From positions 1-14,323 of the forward strand of contig JAHLLU010000017.1 in assembly GCA_020444005.1 (NCBI GenBank): a stretch of 14,323 nucleotides of DNA. The letters run 5' to 3'. The translations under genes and the position numbers were made by a program. Shown here piece by piece: positions 1-6,500 of the stretch. Under the pieces are notes generated by a model. It had not been told where the DNA came from, did no database searches, and saw nothing but the letters and a program-made list of their open reading frames with translations. The first letter of the stretch is position 1. Each line of letters opens with the position of its first letter. The DNA is from an archaeon. GTDB taxonomy: Archaea; Thermoproteota; Bathyarchaeia; TCS64.

Positions 1-581
1 TTACGGTCAACAACATCAACCTTCTCAGGAACAATCAGCTTTTCTTGGATATGCCCAATCAATCCGTCACTCATCAACATAACCGGGGTCCTGTAGGTCT
101 CGGCTAGATTGAATGCACGTACAGTGAGATCAAACATCTCCTGCACACTCCAAGGAGAGATGGCTATAACCTCATAATCGCCATGACTACCATACTTTGC
201 CTGATAGATGTCTTGTTGGCTTGGGTCTGTGGATTGTCCTGTGCTTGGTCCGCTACGCTGAACGTTAACAAGCACCAAGGGCGTCTCGGTCATATGAGCG
301 TAACCAACGTTCTCCATCATCAAGTCATAGCCGGGTCCACTTGTAGCTGTCATGGACTTTGCTCCCGCCCATGAGGCCCCGATTATACTTGCGATACTGG
401 CTATCTCATCCTCCATCTGCATGAAGATCCCGCCTACCTTGGGGAGTTCCCCTGAGATGTGGTGGCTTATCTCACTAGCCGGAGTAATAGGGTAACCCGC
501 GAAGAATTTACAACCTGCTCTTATGGCGCCCTCTGCACAGGCGATGTTACCCAAAACTAGGTGTCTTCCGGGTTTAAGCAT
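1..581 (-). CDS. korA: 2-oxoacid:ferredoxin oxidoreductase, alpha subunit (KorA-like), C-terminus cut by window edge
   Basis: This is the first 193 codons of the alpha subunit of a thiamine-diphosphate enzyme that oxidatively decarboxylates a 2-oxoacid, probably 2-oxoglutarate, to an acyl-CoA while reducing ferredoxin in the cytoplasm. Translating the minus strand from the ATG at 581 gives an intact frame to the edge. Family marks are AGYPITPASEI (residues 28-38), GASWAGAKSMTATSGPGYD and NVQRSGPSTGQSTDPSQQD, the conserved KorA/PorA-type pyrimidine-binding domain. The start overlaps the stop of the upstream ferredoxin gene by 8 nt, so the two are surely co-transcribed and translationally coupled. 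The KorA form is favoured over pyruvate or indolepyruvate enzymes by the VQRSGPSTG segment and the separate small ferredoxin subunit, but substrate identity is inference. The beta subunit would be expected just beyond position 1. Confidence 0.9.
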   Translation of the reverse strand, partial: MLKPGRHLVLGNIACAEGAIRAGCKFFAGYPITPASEISHHISGELPKVGGIFMQMEDEIASIASIIGASWAGAKSMTATSGPGYDLMMENVGYAHMTETPLVLVNVQRSGPSTGQSTDPSQQDIYQAKYGSHGDYEVIAISPWSVQEMFDLTVRAFNLAETYRTPVMLMSDGLIGHIQEKLIVPEKVDVVDR

Positions 582-806
582 CTGTTATCTCCTCCACATT
601 GATGGCAAAGTCTGGGCAGTATCTTTCGCACCATCTGCAGCCGATACAGTCTCCCTCGACTACTGGCTGAGTGCCGCCCAGCGCGGTTTTTTTCTCTGAT
701 TCTTTCAGAACCTTTCCTCCTCGTGTATTGCATACGTGAACGCATAGAAGGCAACCTTTGCAGTGTTCCGTGTCTATGGTTACTTTGAATTTTTTTGGCG
801 TTTCAT
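574..806 (-). CDS. korD: 2x[4Fe-4S] ferredoxin subunit of 2-oxoacid oxidoreductase (KorD-like), start region disrupted
   Basis: This small ferredoxin probably passes electrons from the 2-oxoacid oxidoreductase to the soluble ferredoxin pool. Two cluster motifs are visible: CKGCLLCVHVC, a Cx2Cx2Cx3C without the usual trailing proline, and CIGCRWCERYCP, the canonical form. They are separated by a loop with GGTQPVVEGD. The C-terminal frame ends at TAA 576-574, inside the korA start. The N-terminus is problematic. The open frame runs to an ATG at 915, but that extension (MVVLATRVVLATPLPR) is only translated palindromic repeat DNA. A GAGGTG followed closely by ATG at 806-804 gives MKRQK and then falls out of frame at an A7 tract (796-790). 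One extra A would give a natural MKRQKKFKVTIDTEHCKGC start. An in-frame ACG at 801-799, or slippage, are alternatives. The product is secure; the start is not. Confidence 0.85.
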
Positions 807-880
807 TGCACCTCGAAACGATGAATCTGTGATCAATATCGTTTCTGGGATAAAACAATGCGGGTACCCGGGGGAGGGGA

Positions 881-896
881 GTAGCCAATACTACCC
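881..896. repeat. Palindromic repeat copy 1, GTAG-CCAATA-CTAC
   Basis: GTAGCCAATACTACCC at this position is the exact reverse complement of 1194-1209. The core is itself a dyad: GTAG and CTAC arms around the 6-nt spacer CCAATA. With the next copy it forms an 18-nt tandem repeat (881-898 and 899-916). It lies just downstream of the Cas2-like gene as transcribed. Directly before it is a GC-rich stretch containing the palindrome GGGTACCC (862-869). Confidence 0.8.
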
Positions 897-897
897 G

Positions 898-913
898 GGT
901 AGCTAATACTACC
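898..913. repeat. Palindromic repeat copy 2, GGTAG-CTAATA-CTACC
   Basis: A second copy of the dyad with 5-bp arms GGTAG and CTACC around CTAATA. It differs from copy 1 by one base in the spacer (C to T). It overlaps the stop codon of the Cas2-like gene (911-909), so part of the repeat is coding. Confidence 0.75.
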
Positions 914-1190
914 ACCCTCTGAAACGATCTCCATGAAAAACCTCAACTAACCCATTATAGTGTTCGACAAGTTGTGCAGCCAACAACGCATCTCTCATGT
1001 TCTCCGCTATCAAAACACTGTATTGAATACGTGAAACTGTTGAGATGCTCATCATCTTTTCAAGATTCTTCCAAAACTTTGGAGGTGGTTTTTTCTCGAT
1101 GAAATCATAAGCAATCAGCCATAAAAACGAGTCATCATCCTTCTGATATTCCCCTAAAAACTGCTCAGCAAGACTCAGATTATGTTCCAT
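909..1190 (-). CDS. Small Cas2-like ferredoxin-fold protein, solitary, 93 aa
   Basis: The protein is not recognised with certainty. Its order of predicted elements suggests a Cas2/VapD-type ferredoxin fold: strand FLWLIAYDF (22-30) ending in an aspartate (D29) where Cas2 has its YD, helix PPKFWKNLEKMM (36-47), strand RIQYSVLIAEN (54-64) resembling the Cas2 R-V-Q-x-S-V-F strand, helix RDALLAAQLVEHYN (66-79), and final strand LVEVFHGD (81-88). An acidic segment of about 20 residues precedes the first strand, which is longer than in typical Cas2. No cas1, effector gene or CRISPR array is in the window. The ATG at 1190 has no Shine-Dalgarno sequence; instead a perfect hairpin-forming palindrome ends 1 nt upstream, and two more copies sit at its 3' end. 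Possible roles are a toxin-like nuclease, a nucleic-acid-binding protein, or the passenger of a small repeat element. The fold is inference from pattern only. Confidence 0.5.
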   Translation of the reverse strand: MEHNLSLAEQFLGEYQKDDDSFLWLIAYDFIEKKPPPKFWKNLEKMMSISTVSRIQYSVLIAENMRDALLAAQLVEHYNGLVEVFHGDRFRGW

Positions 1191-1191
1191 A

Positions 1192-1213
1192 GGGGGTAGT
1201 ATTGGCTACCCCC
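1192..1213. repeat. Palindromic repeat copy 3, perfect 8-bp stem abutting a start codon
   Basis: GGGGGTAG (1192-1199) and CTACCCCC (1206-1213) are perfect reverse complements around TATTGG, the reverse complement of the CCAATA spacer in copy 1. It ends one base upstream of the Cas2-like ATG (1190-1188). It could be an operator for a dimeric regulator, an RNA hairpin that controls initiation, or the terminal repeat of a small element. Confidence 0.85.
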
Positions 1214-1264
1214 CCTTAGCATCACTGTAAACAATCAAAACTGAACTAGGTTACAGGTGAAAAA

Positions 1265-2215
1265 CTAGTAACCCAGTTTCCTGAGTACCAGATTCGAGAC
1301 ACTGCTATCCTGAATCGCGATCCCTACCGACTTGAAAACAGTGACCGTGTCCTCTGGTGTGCGTCCTTTTTTCTGTCCCGAGACCAGTTCCTTCAACTCG
1401 GCGTGCACATGATCCCAAGTAATAGCCCCTTCCTCTATGGGTATGAGTATGTCTCCGGCCTCTAACTCGATGCCTTCCATGTCGTCAATAACCAGTTTGC
1501 TCTCAGCGACAGTAGCAGTATCAAGTTCTCTCCAGTCAGGATAAAATGCTCCGATGGCGCTAACATGCACCTTATCTTTTAGCCATTCTCGCTTCAATAC
1601 AGGTTTTGGGCTAGTAGTTGCCGTTAACACGATATCCGCGTCTCTGCATGCTTCCTCGCCTGATGTTGCTGGGATGACTTCTATTCCCAGCTTTTTTGAC
1701 ATGTCTTCTGAGAATTTTTTCCGTGCCTCAGGGTATAGATCAAAGACGAAAACTTTTTCGATGTCTCTTACTGTGCATGCTGCCCATGTCTGTGTTCTTC
1801 CCTGTACCCCTGCCCCGAATATTGCCACGGTCTTGGCGTCTTTTGGTGCGAGGTATTTGGCGGCTACGCCTGTGATGGCGCCTGTTCTCATTGCTGTGAG
1901 GTATGTGGCGTCCATGAATGCTTTTACCATGCCTGTCTCGGGGTCGTTTACCACGATCCATGCCACTGTTGTGGGTAGTCCTTTCTTTCTGTTGTCTGGG
2001 TATATGCTGATGATCTTTGTTGCCTGTGCATCTAGTCCTGTAAGGTAGCTGGGCATGAAGCTTATTGAGCCATTGTACTTGGGTACCATTATGGTGCTTC
2101 GTGTTGGTAGCACGACGTTTCCTTTGGCGTACTCCTTGAAGGCTTGTTCAACTGTCTCGATGGTCTCATCCATTGTCAAAAGTTTCTCGATATCCGCGTC
2201 ACTGAGGAAAAGCAT
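1265..2215 (-). CDS. Ornithine cyclodeaminase / mu-crystallin family NAD(P)-dependent enzyme (alanine dehydrogenase or ketimine reductase type)
   Basis: This 316-residue protein has the full family length. Visible are the substrate-binding lysine in QATKIIS (K67), R110 in TAMRTGAITG, and a Rossmann fold with GAGVQGRTQ (134-142). Archaeal members are known as alanine dehydrogenases, while mu-crystallin relatives reduce cyclic ketimines. Here the segment around the catalytic aspartate of true ornithine cyclodeaminase (GGD-x-PG) reads GAFYPDWRELD (222-232), matching the PDWRELD pattern of mu-crystallin. Ornithine cyclodeamination is therefore unlikely and imine or 2-oxoacid reduction more likely. 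The ATG at 2215 has no ribosome-binding sequence. A minus-strand TATA-like TTTTTATT (2254-2247) would give a leader of roughly 10 nt. The gene stands 74 nt upstream of the Cas2-like gene on the same strand, with no clear functional link. Confidence 0.85.
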   Translation of the reverse strand: MLFLSDADIEKLLTMDETIETVEQAFKEYAKGNVVLPTRSTIMVPKYNGSISFMPSYLTGLDAQATKIISIYPDNRKKGLPTTVAWIVVNDPETGMVKAFMDATYLTAMRTGAITGVAAKYLAPKDAKTVAIFGAGVQGRTQTWAACTVRDIEKVFVFDLYPEARKKFSEDMSKKLGIEVIPATSGEEACRDADIVLTATTSPKPVLKREWLKDKVHVSAIGAFYPDWRELDTATVAESKLVIDDMEGIELEAGDILIPIEEGAITWDHVHAELKELVSGQKKGRTPEDTVTVFKSVGIAIQDSSVSNLVLRKLGY

Positions 2216-2340
2216 GGTTGTTTCAACCTTGAAACGCCTTTACGGTAATAAAAATCCTATTAGAAAACGTACTTTCTGTTCAATGTATGGGATAATAATA
2301 TAAGCCCAGAACAGGAAACATCTATACGAAGTCCATCAAT

Positions 2341-2350
2341 TATATATAAA
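2341..2350 (+). promoter_or_regulatory. TATA box of sepF
   Basis: TATATATAAA is the strongest TATA-like sequence in the window, centred about 23 nt before the sepF ATG. It predicts transcription starting at or within a few bases of the ATG. A GGTG (2354-2357) lies between, too far from the ATG for an ideal ribosome site, so a leaderless mRNA is more likely. Confidence 0.6.
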
Positions 2351-2367
2351 GAAGGTGTGGGGTCAAA

Positions 2368-2679
2368 ATGAGTGGATTGTTAGATCGGCTGGTAGGGAAG
2401 AACGGGGAGGAGAAAGAGCTCCAAGACGTAAGATACATTAAAGCAATACCACTACGCGCCTACGAAGATATTGATATCATAAAGGCTGAGGTCCGTGCAG
2501 GCAACATTGTCATCTGTAACGTGGCTCCACTAGCAAAAACCAACATCGAGGATGTAAAACGGGGTATCAACGAGCTTAACGAGTACGCTAACCTGATTGA
2601 AGGTGATATTGCTCGTCTGGGCGAAGAAAGGGTAATAATTACTCCGAAGAATATCCAGATCTGGAGAAACCGGGACTAG
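2368..2679 (+). CDS. sepF: Archaeal cell division protein SepF
   Basis: SepF anchors FtsZ filaments to the membrane at mid-cell in archaea that divide with FtsZ. The 103-residue protein has a short amphipathic N-terminus (MSGLLDRLVGK) fit for membrane targeting, then a charged linker and a single SepF/DUF552 domain from about residue 22 to 100. Recognisable parts are YIKAIPLRAYEDIDIIKAEV, the central NIVICNVAPLA strand (46-56), a helix DVKRGINELNEYANLIEGD and the final strand RVIITPKNIQIW. Archaeal SepF is usually about this short. FtsZ itself is not in the window. The stop codon (2677-2679) overlaps that of convergent fttA in a shared CTAG, so transcription must run into the neighbour unless terminated very close to the stop. 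Confidence 0.9.
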   Translation: MSGLLDRLVGKNGEEKELQDVRYIKAIPLRAYEDIDIIKAEVRAGNIVICNVAPLAKTNIEDVKRGINELNEYANLIEGDIARLGEERVIITPKNIQIWRNRD

Positions 2680-4589
2680 GCAAGAGCTACTGTATCCAGT
2701 AGTCTTGGGCTGTGTCCTCTTATTCCACGTAGTCTTGAGACGCTACGGGCAAGGTTGTTGCATTTGCTTTCCTCGCCGTGTACCACGTAGACGTTTCTTG
2801 GGCTTGGTCTGAGGCGTTTCACATAGTTCATGAGTTGTCTTCTATCGCTGTGTCCGCTGAATCCATGTACTGTGAAGTTTGGCATTGCGATATTGATGAT
2901 CTCCATCTTGCCGTCGTTACCATAGAGCTGGGCTGAGCCCATGCCTGATTGAACGCGGTTACCCATGGTGCCTGCTACCTGGTATGATACGAATATCAAT
3001 CCATTGTTTTCGTCTGGAGCTAGTCGTTTGAAGTACTCTAGTACTGGTCCGCCTTCCATCATGCCCGCTGTTGCCATGATTATACATGGTCCACCTTCGA
3101 CTATCTCGTCACGCATATCGTGTTGTTTTACGACTGTGAAGTAGTCGCTCTCAAAGGGGTTGATGCCTTCCTTGAGTATCTGGTCTCTAATCTCGTGGCT
3201 CAGATAGTCTGGGTATGCGGTGTGTATGCCTGTGGCTTCGCTGATCATGCCTTCTATGTAGACTGGTACTTGTAGTAAGTCGCCGCTGTTCATGTACTGG
3301 TTGATTACCATGAGTATCTCTTGGGCTCTGCCTACCGCTGGTACAGGTATCAATACCTTGCCTTTCTTGAGTATCTTGTTGCATATTTCCACGAACATGG
3401 TCTCTGTTTCGTCGCGGCTGGGGGTATTGTTGTCTGGTCCGCCGTAGGTTGACTCCATGATGAGGGTCTCTACTCTTGGGAAGTAGTTGCTTGCGGGTTG
3501 TAGCAGGGCTGTTGGCCCGTATTTGAAGTCGCCTGTGTAGACTACGTTGTGTAGGCCTTTGCCTATGTGGAGGTGGCTGATTGATGATCCTAGTATGTGT
3601 CCAGCGTTGTGGAGTGTGAGTCTAACGTCTGGTGAGATGTCTGTTACATCGCCATATGATAATGGAATGGTGTGTAGGATGGCTTCGCTGATGTCCTCTG
3701 GGCTGTATGGTGGTACTTTTCCCTCCTTGTTTGTGACATCAATATAATCGCTTTGTAGGAGAGTCATGACGCTTGCGGTTGGCTCACTGCAATATACTGG
3801 TCCCTGGTATCCATATTTGTACAAATATGGTAGGAATCCGCAGTGGTCAAGGTGAGCGTGGCTAATCACCACAGCGTCCAGTCGGTTTAGGTCAAATTCC
3901 TCAACATCCAGTCTTGGATATGTGCCTATGGCGTTTCTGCTGCCCGGGTTGATTCCACAGTCCATGAGTACCTCGCTTTCTCGGGTTTTCACCAGTATAG
4001 CTGATCGTCCTACCTGTCTACTGCTTCCGAGGAAGGTTATTCGTACGTCTCCGGTCTGTTGATAGATGGGTCTGAATATGGACTCGCCTGTTTCTCTGAG
4101 AACTCTTTCCCTTTCTTTGCTCTTACTGTATAGGAATCCTCTGATCTGTCTGATGGTCATGGAGGGAATTGGTGGGCTTCGCTTGAAGTTGGGGCTCCAG
4201 TGGGTTCGCTTTACTATCTCAAGTACATTTGCACCGTTTTTACCGATGGCTACCCCGGGTTTCTCGACTTCGAGAACAACTTCTCCTAGTGCAGGGTCAA
4301 AATATGCTTGAACGAGACCGGCTTCTTCTAGTAAGTCTTCGATTATATGCTCTGCCTGTAGTTCTTGCATTCGGACTGATGGGTCGCTGCGTATCACTAT
4401 TCTTTTCTTGATTGTTCCCGCTATTTCGCCGACTATGTGGCTGTTTTCCTGTAGTATCTCTGGTTTTTGGCAGTAGATGGCAAGTCTTGGTCCCTCGAAC
4501 TCGATTCTGGTTATACCTACTTGTGCTGGTATCTTGTCCAGTATCGCTTGCCTTATCTCGCTGTAAGTTAGGCCCTGCTGGTTTTCCAT
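2676..4589 (-). CDS. fttA: FttA / aCPSF1, KH-domain beta-CASP ribonuclease and transcription termination factor
   Basis: This is the archaeal CPSF73-like factor that cleaves nascent RNA and ends transcription, associated with RNA polymerase; it also has 5'-3' exonuclease activity in some archaea. From the ATG at 4589 it has 637 residues, the usual size. N-terminal KH domains carry a GxxG-type loop GVAIGKNG (112-119). The metallo-beta-lactamase core has HAHLDH (244-249), H331 in NAGHILGS and D354 in YTGDFKYGP. The beta-CASP motifs are E379 in MESTYGG, H580 in GFSGHSDRR and H604 in VVHGEE, so all metal and catalytic residues are present. A TTG at 4601 could add four residues but overlaps the psmB stop; neither start has a ribosome site. 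Its position right behind psmB is a conserved archaeal arrangement (as with MJ1236/MJ1237) and suggests co-transcription. Confidence 0.96.
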   Translation of the reverse strand: MENQQGLTYSEIRQAILDKIPAQVGITRIEFEGPRLAIYCQKPEILQENSHIVGEIAGTIKKRIVIRSDPSVRMQELQAEHIIEDLLEEAGLVQAYFDPALGEVVLEVEKPGVAIGKNGANVLEIVKRTHWSPNFKRSPPIPSMTIRQIRGFLYSKSKERERVLRETGESIFRPIYQQTGDVRITFLGSSRQVGRSAILVKTRESEVLMDCGINPGSRNAIGTYPRLDVEEFDLNRLDAVVISHAHLDHCGFLPYLYKYGYQGPVYCSEPTASVMTLLQSDYIDVTNKEGKVPPYSPEDISEAILHTIPLSYGDVTDISPDVRLTLHNAGHILGSSISHLHIGKGLHNVVYTGDFKYGPTALLQPASNYFPRVETLIMESTYGGPDNNTPSRDETETMFVEICNKILKKGKVLIPVPAVGRAQEILMVINQYMNSGDLLQVPVYIEGMISEATGIHTAYPDYLSHEIRDQILKEGINPFESDYFTVVKQHDMRDEIVEGGPCIIMATAGMMEGGPVLEYFKRLAPDENNGLIFVSYQVAGTMGNRVQSGMGSAQLYGNDGKMEIINIAMPNFTVHGFSGHSDRRQLMNYVKRLRPSPRNVYVVHGEESKCNNLARSVSRLRGIRGHSPRLLDTVALA

Positions 4590-4597
4590 TTTAATAT

Positions 4598-5245
4598 TCA
4601 ACTATTCAAAATCTGTTTTTTCTCTTCTGGAGGAAGCTCTCTAAAACCTTCACCATTGATGACTGCTACATCAAAGCTGTCACCGCTTGCGACGTCACGC
4701 TTCATGGCGCTGTCAACTGCTTTGACTACAACACGGAGCATCTCGTCTACTTTGCTGTTTTCCTTGAATTGTGCCTCAAGTACACCATAGGCGTATGGAC
4801 TACCTGAGCCCGTTGAGATCATCACTTCCTCGGTCAAGCTGCCATAGGGGTCTAGGTTATAGACGTGTGGTCCTGTCTCGTCGTGTCCTCCGACGATTGC
4901 TTGCATTGGTAGTGGTGCACCAACCTCCCTGTTGCTGAAAAGTAGTGTTTGTACGAGTCTTGCTGCGCTTTGTACCGGCATTGGTCTGTTTTTCTCTAAT
5001 TCGTAGAGGCTTGCATTGACCTTGAGTATCTCGACTACTCGTTGGGCTACTGCTACTCCGCCCGCTATTGTCATTGCTAGTCTGTTAGTGATCTGGTATA
5101 CTTTTTTAGCGTGTTTACTCGCGATGAAGTTTCCCATAGTTGCACGTGTGTCTGTGGCTAGTATTACGCCGTCGTTGCATACGACTCCAACAGTTGTTGT
5201 GCCTTTAAGGATTCCAAGTTCCTTTGACATTGATTTATTCTCCAT
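4598..5245 (-). CDS. psmB: 20S proteasome beta subunit
   Basis: This is the catalytic subunit of the archaeal 20S core, an N-terminal-nucleophile threonine protease for ATP-dependent protein turnover. The 215-residue precursor has a 15-residue propeptide ending LKG, then the mature TTTVGVV with T16 as nucleophile. D32 in ATDTRAT and K48 in HAKKVYQI correspond to mature D17 and K33. GSGSPYAYG and SGDSFDVAVI complete the active site and fold. The start is ambiguous: a second ATG (5230-5228, giving MSKELG) has GGAG nine bases upstream, lying inside the first ATG's codons, and would shorten the propeptide to 10 residues. The mature enzyme is the same either way. Only 8 nt separate its stop from the fttA ATG. 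The Cdc48 ATPase encoded further right is a plausible unfoldase partner, by general knowledge of archaeal VAT. Confidence 0.96.
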   Translation of the reverse strand: MENKSMSKELGILKGTTTVGVVCNDGVILATDTRATMGNFIASKHAKKVYQITNRLAMTIAGGVAVAQRVVEILKVNASLYELEKNRPMPVQSAARLVQTLLFSNREVGAPLPMQAIVGGHDETGPHVYNLDPYGSLTEEVMISTGSGSPYAYGVLEAQFKENSKVDEMLRVVVKAVDSAMKRDVASGDSFDVAVINGEGFRELPPEEKKQILNS

Positions 5246-5286
5246 ATAATAATACGAGAGGTATCCTTAGAAGGAAGTCCAAGTAC

Positions 5287-5340
5287 CTTAAAAACCTCAC
5301 TTTTTTAAAAACATTCCTCAAAATACCAAACATATTTGTA
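5287..5340. promoter_or_regulatory. Divergent promoter region between psmB and egsA
   Basis: This AT-rich stretch lies between the two outward-facing genes. On the minus strand TTTTTAAGG (5295-5287) could serve psmB with a leader of about 20 nt. On the plus strand TTTTTTAAAA (5301-5310) or CATATTTGTA (5331-5340) could serve egsA. Because the boxes lie within about 50 nt, binding at one side may affect the other. Assigned by sequence appearance only. Confidence 0.4.
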
Positions 5341-5385
5341 TGCCAGAAAGTGAATAAACGGTATCAACAGAGGGTCTACAAAGGT

Positions 5386-6450
5386 TTGACTAAGCCAAAG
5401 AAGAATTCGATCCATAGAATTGGTTTACCTAGGGTGGTTATCGTAGGTGAGACCGTTCTCAATCAACTTGGCTCAATTTGTAGAGAATTCGATTATAACA
5501 GTGCATTGATTGTCACCGGGAAGAGGACCTATAATATTGCTGGGAAACAATCAGAGATGATTCTTGAAGATGAAGGATTAAACGTCTGTACCATAAAGGT
5601 GTCTGAGGCTACTAGGGAAACCGTTGATTCGGTTAAGGAGAAGATAACTGATTCTGGAGCTGATGTGGTTCTCGGTATAGGTGGCGGTAGAAACATAGAC
5701 ATAGCAAAGTTGTCCAGTTGCGAGACTGATCGCTTCTTCATCAGTGTACCCACTGTAGCCAGTCATGACGGTATAGCCAGCAGTCTTGCCAGTATCAAAG
5801 GTACAGAGCGACCATATACTGTTGAGGCTTCTTCGCCTATCGCTGTGGTGATGGATAGCAAGATCATTCAGGAGTCTCCTTACAGGTTTACTGCCTCTGG
5901 GTGTGGGGATATGATCTGTAAGGCTGTTGAGGTTCGTGATTGGAGGCTTGCCCATCGTGAAAACAATGATTATTATGGTGTATATGCCGGTAGCCTGAGT
6001 CTCATGAGCAGTCAGCATGTAATAGAGAACGCTCGAATAATCAGGGAACGTACCGAGGAAGGCATAAGGACTCTTCTTGAGGCGCTTGTTAGCTGTGGAG
6101 TGGCAATGAGTATCGCTGGAAGTAGTAGACCAACAAGTGGCTCAGCACATCTCTTCAGTCATGCTTTAGACCAGATAGCAGAGGCTCCCGCGCTTCATGG
6201 TGAGCAGTGTGGTGTAGGCTGTATTATGATGGCTAAGCTTCATGGTTTGAACTGGCAGGGTCTGCGGGAGGGTTTGAGGACTATTGGTGCGCCTACAACT
6301 GCTGAAGAGCTTGGTATTCCCGATAAGACGATTATCAAGGCATTACGTTTGGCTAAATCGATTAGACCTAATCGTTATACCATTCTCAATAAAATCAATC
6401 TTGATGAAAAACTGGCTATTGATTTAGCTGAATCCACTGGTGTAATATAG
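5386..6450 (+). CDS. egsA: sn-Glycerol-1-phosphate dehydrogenase
   Basis: It reduces dihydroxyacetone phosphate to sn-glycerol-1-phosphate, the backbone that gives archaeal ether lipids their stereochemistry. From the TTG at 5386 the protein has 354 residues, near the family's 335-355. Motifs are IGLPRVVIVGE (12-22) at the N-terminus, the nucleotide-binding GIGGGRNIDIAK (97-108), VPTVASHDGIASS (121-133), SGCGDMICK (171-179), and the metal-site segments GSAHLFSHALD (252-262) and LHGEQCGVG (270-278). The open frame extends back to an ATG at 5224 inside psmB, but that adds 54 residues of low-complexity, lysine-rich sequence and crosses both promoters, so it was not used. A GTG at 5350 is the main alternative. 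GAGGG at 5370-5374 lies upstream of the TTG at somewhat long spacing. The gene is complete, with all family motifs. Confidence 0.93.
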   Translation: MTKPKKNSIHRIGLPRVVIVGETVLNQLGSICREFDYNSALIVTGKRTYNIAGKQSEMILEDEGLNVCTIKVSEATRETVDSVKEKITDSGADVVLGIGGGRNIDIAKLSSCETDRFFISVPTVASHDGIASSLASIKGTERPYTVEASSPIAVVMDSKIIQESPYRFTASGCGDMICKAVEVRDWRLAHRENNDYYGVYAGSLSLMSSQHVIENARIIRERTEEGIRTLLEALVSCGVAMSIAGSSRPTSGSAHLFSHALDQIAEAPALHGEQCGVGCIMMAKLHGLNWQGLREGLRTIGAPTTAEELGIPDKTIIKALRLAKSIRPNRYTILNKINLDEKLAIDLAESTGVI

Positions 6451-6500
6451 AAAAACTTACGATTTAGTGGCTCTTTACAGTTTTATTCAGAATTGTAACC

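Noticed and set aside
862..899. Restriction-type palindromes GGGTACCC and CCCGGG as a designed cloning junction
   Set aside because: Flanking sequence is continuous with the natural repeats and no vector-like sequence is present; chance in a GC-rich patch is enough.
807..915. N-terminal extension of the ferredoxin from ATG 915
   Set aside because: The added residues repeat VVLAT because they translate the palindromic repeats; it looks like non-coding DNA that happens to be open.
881..1213. CRISPR array
   Set aside because: Only three short copies, two of them adjacent without spacers and the third inverted some 280 nt away; no regular repeat-spacer structure.
574..2215. One operon from the dehydrogenase gene through korA
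   Set aside because: The 74-nt gap with the palindrome and the repeat-filled stretch before the ferredoxin break the run; only ferredoxin-korA overlap convincingly.
1554..2303. Long plus-strand open frames opposite the cyclodeaminase-family gene
   Set aside because: They lie antisense to a protein with full family motifs; their translations have no recognisable domain and follow from the codon bias of the real gene.
5224..5385. 54-residue N-terminal extension of glycerol-1-phosphate dehydrogenase from ATG 5224
   Set aside because: It would start inside psmB, cross the divergent promoter region and add lysine-rich sequence that the family lacks.
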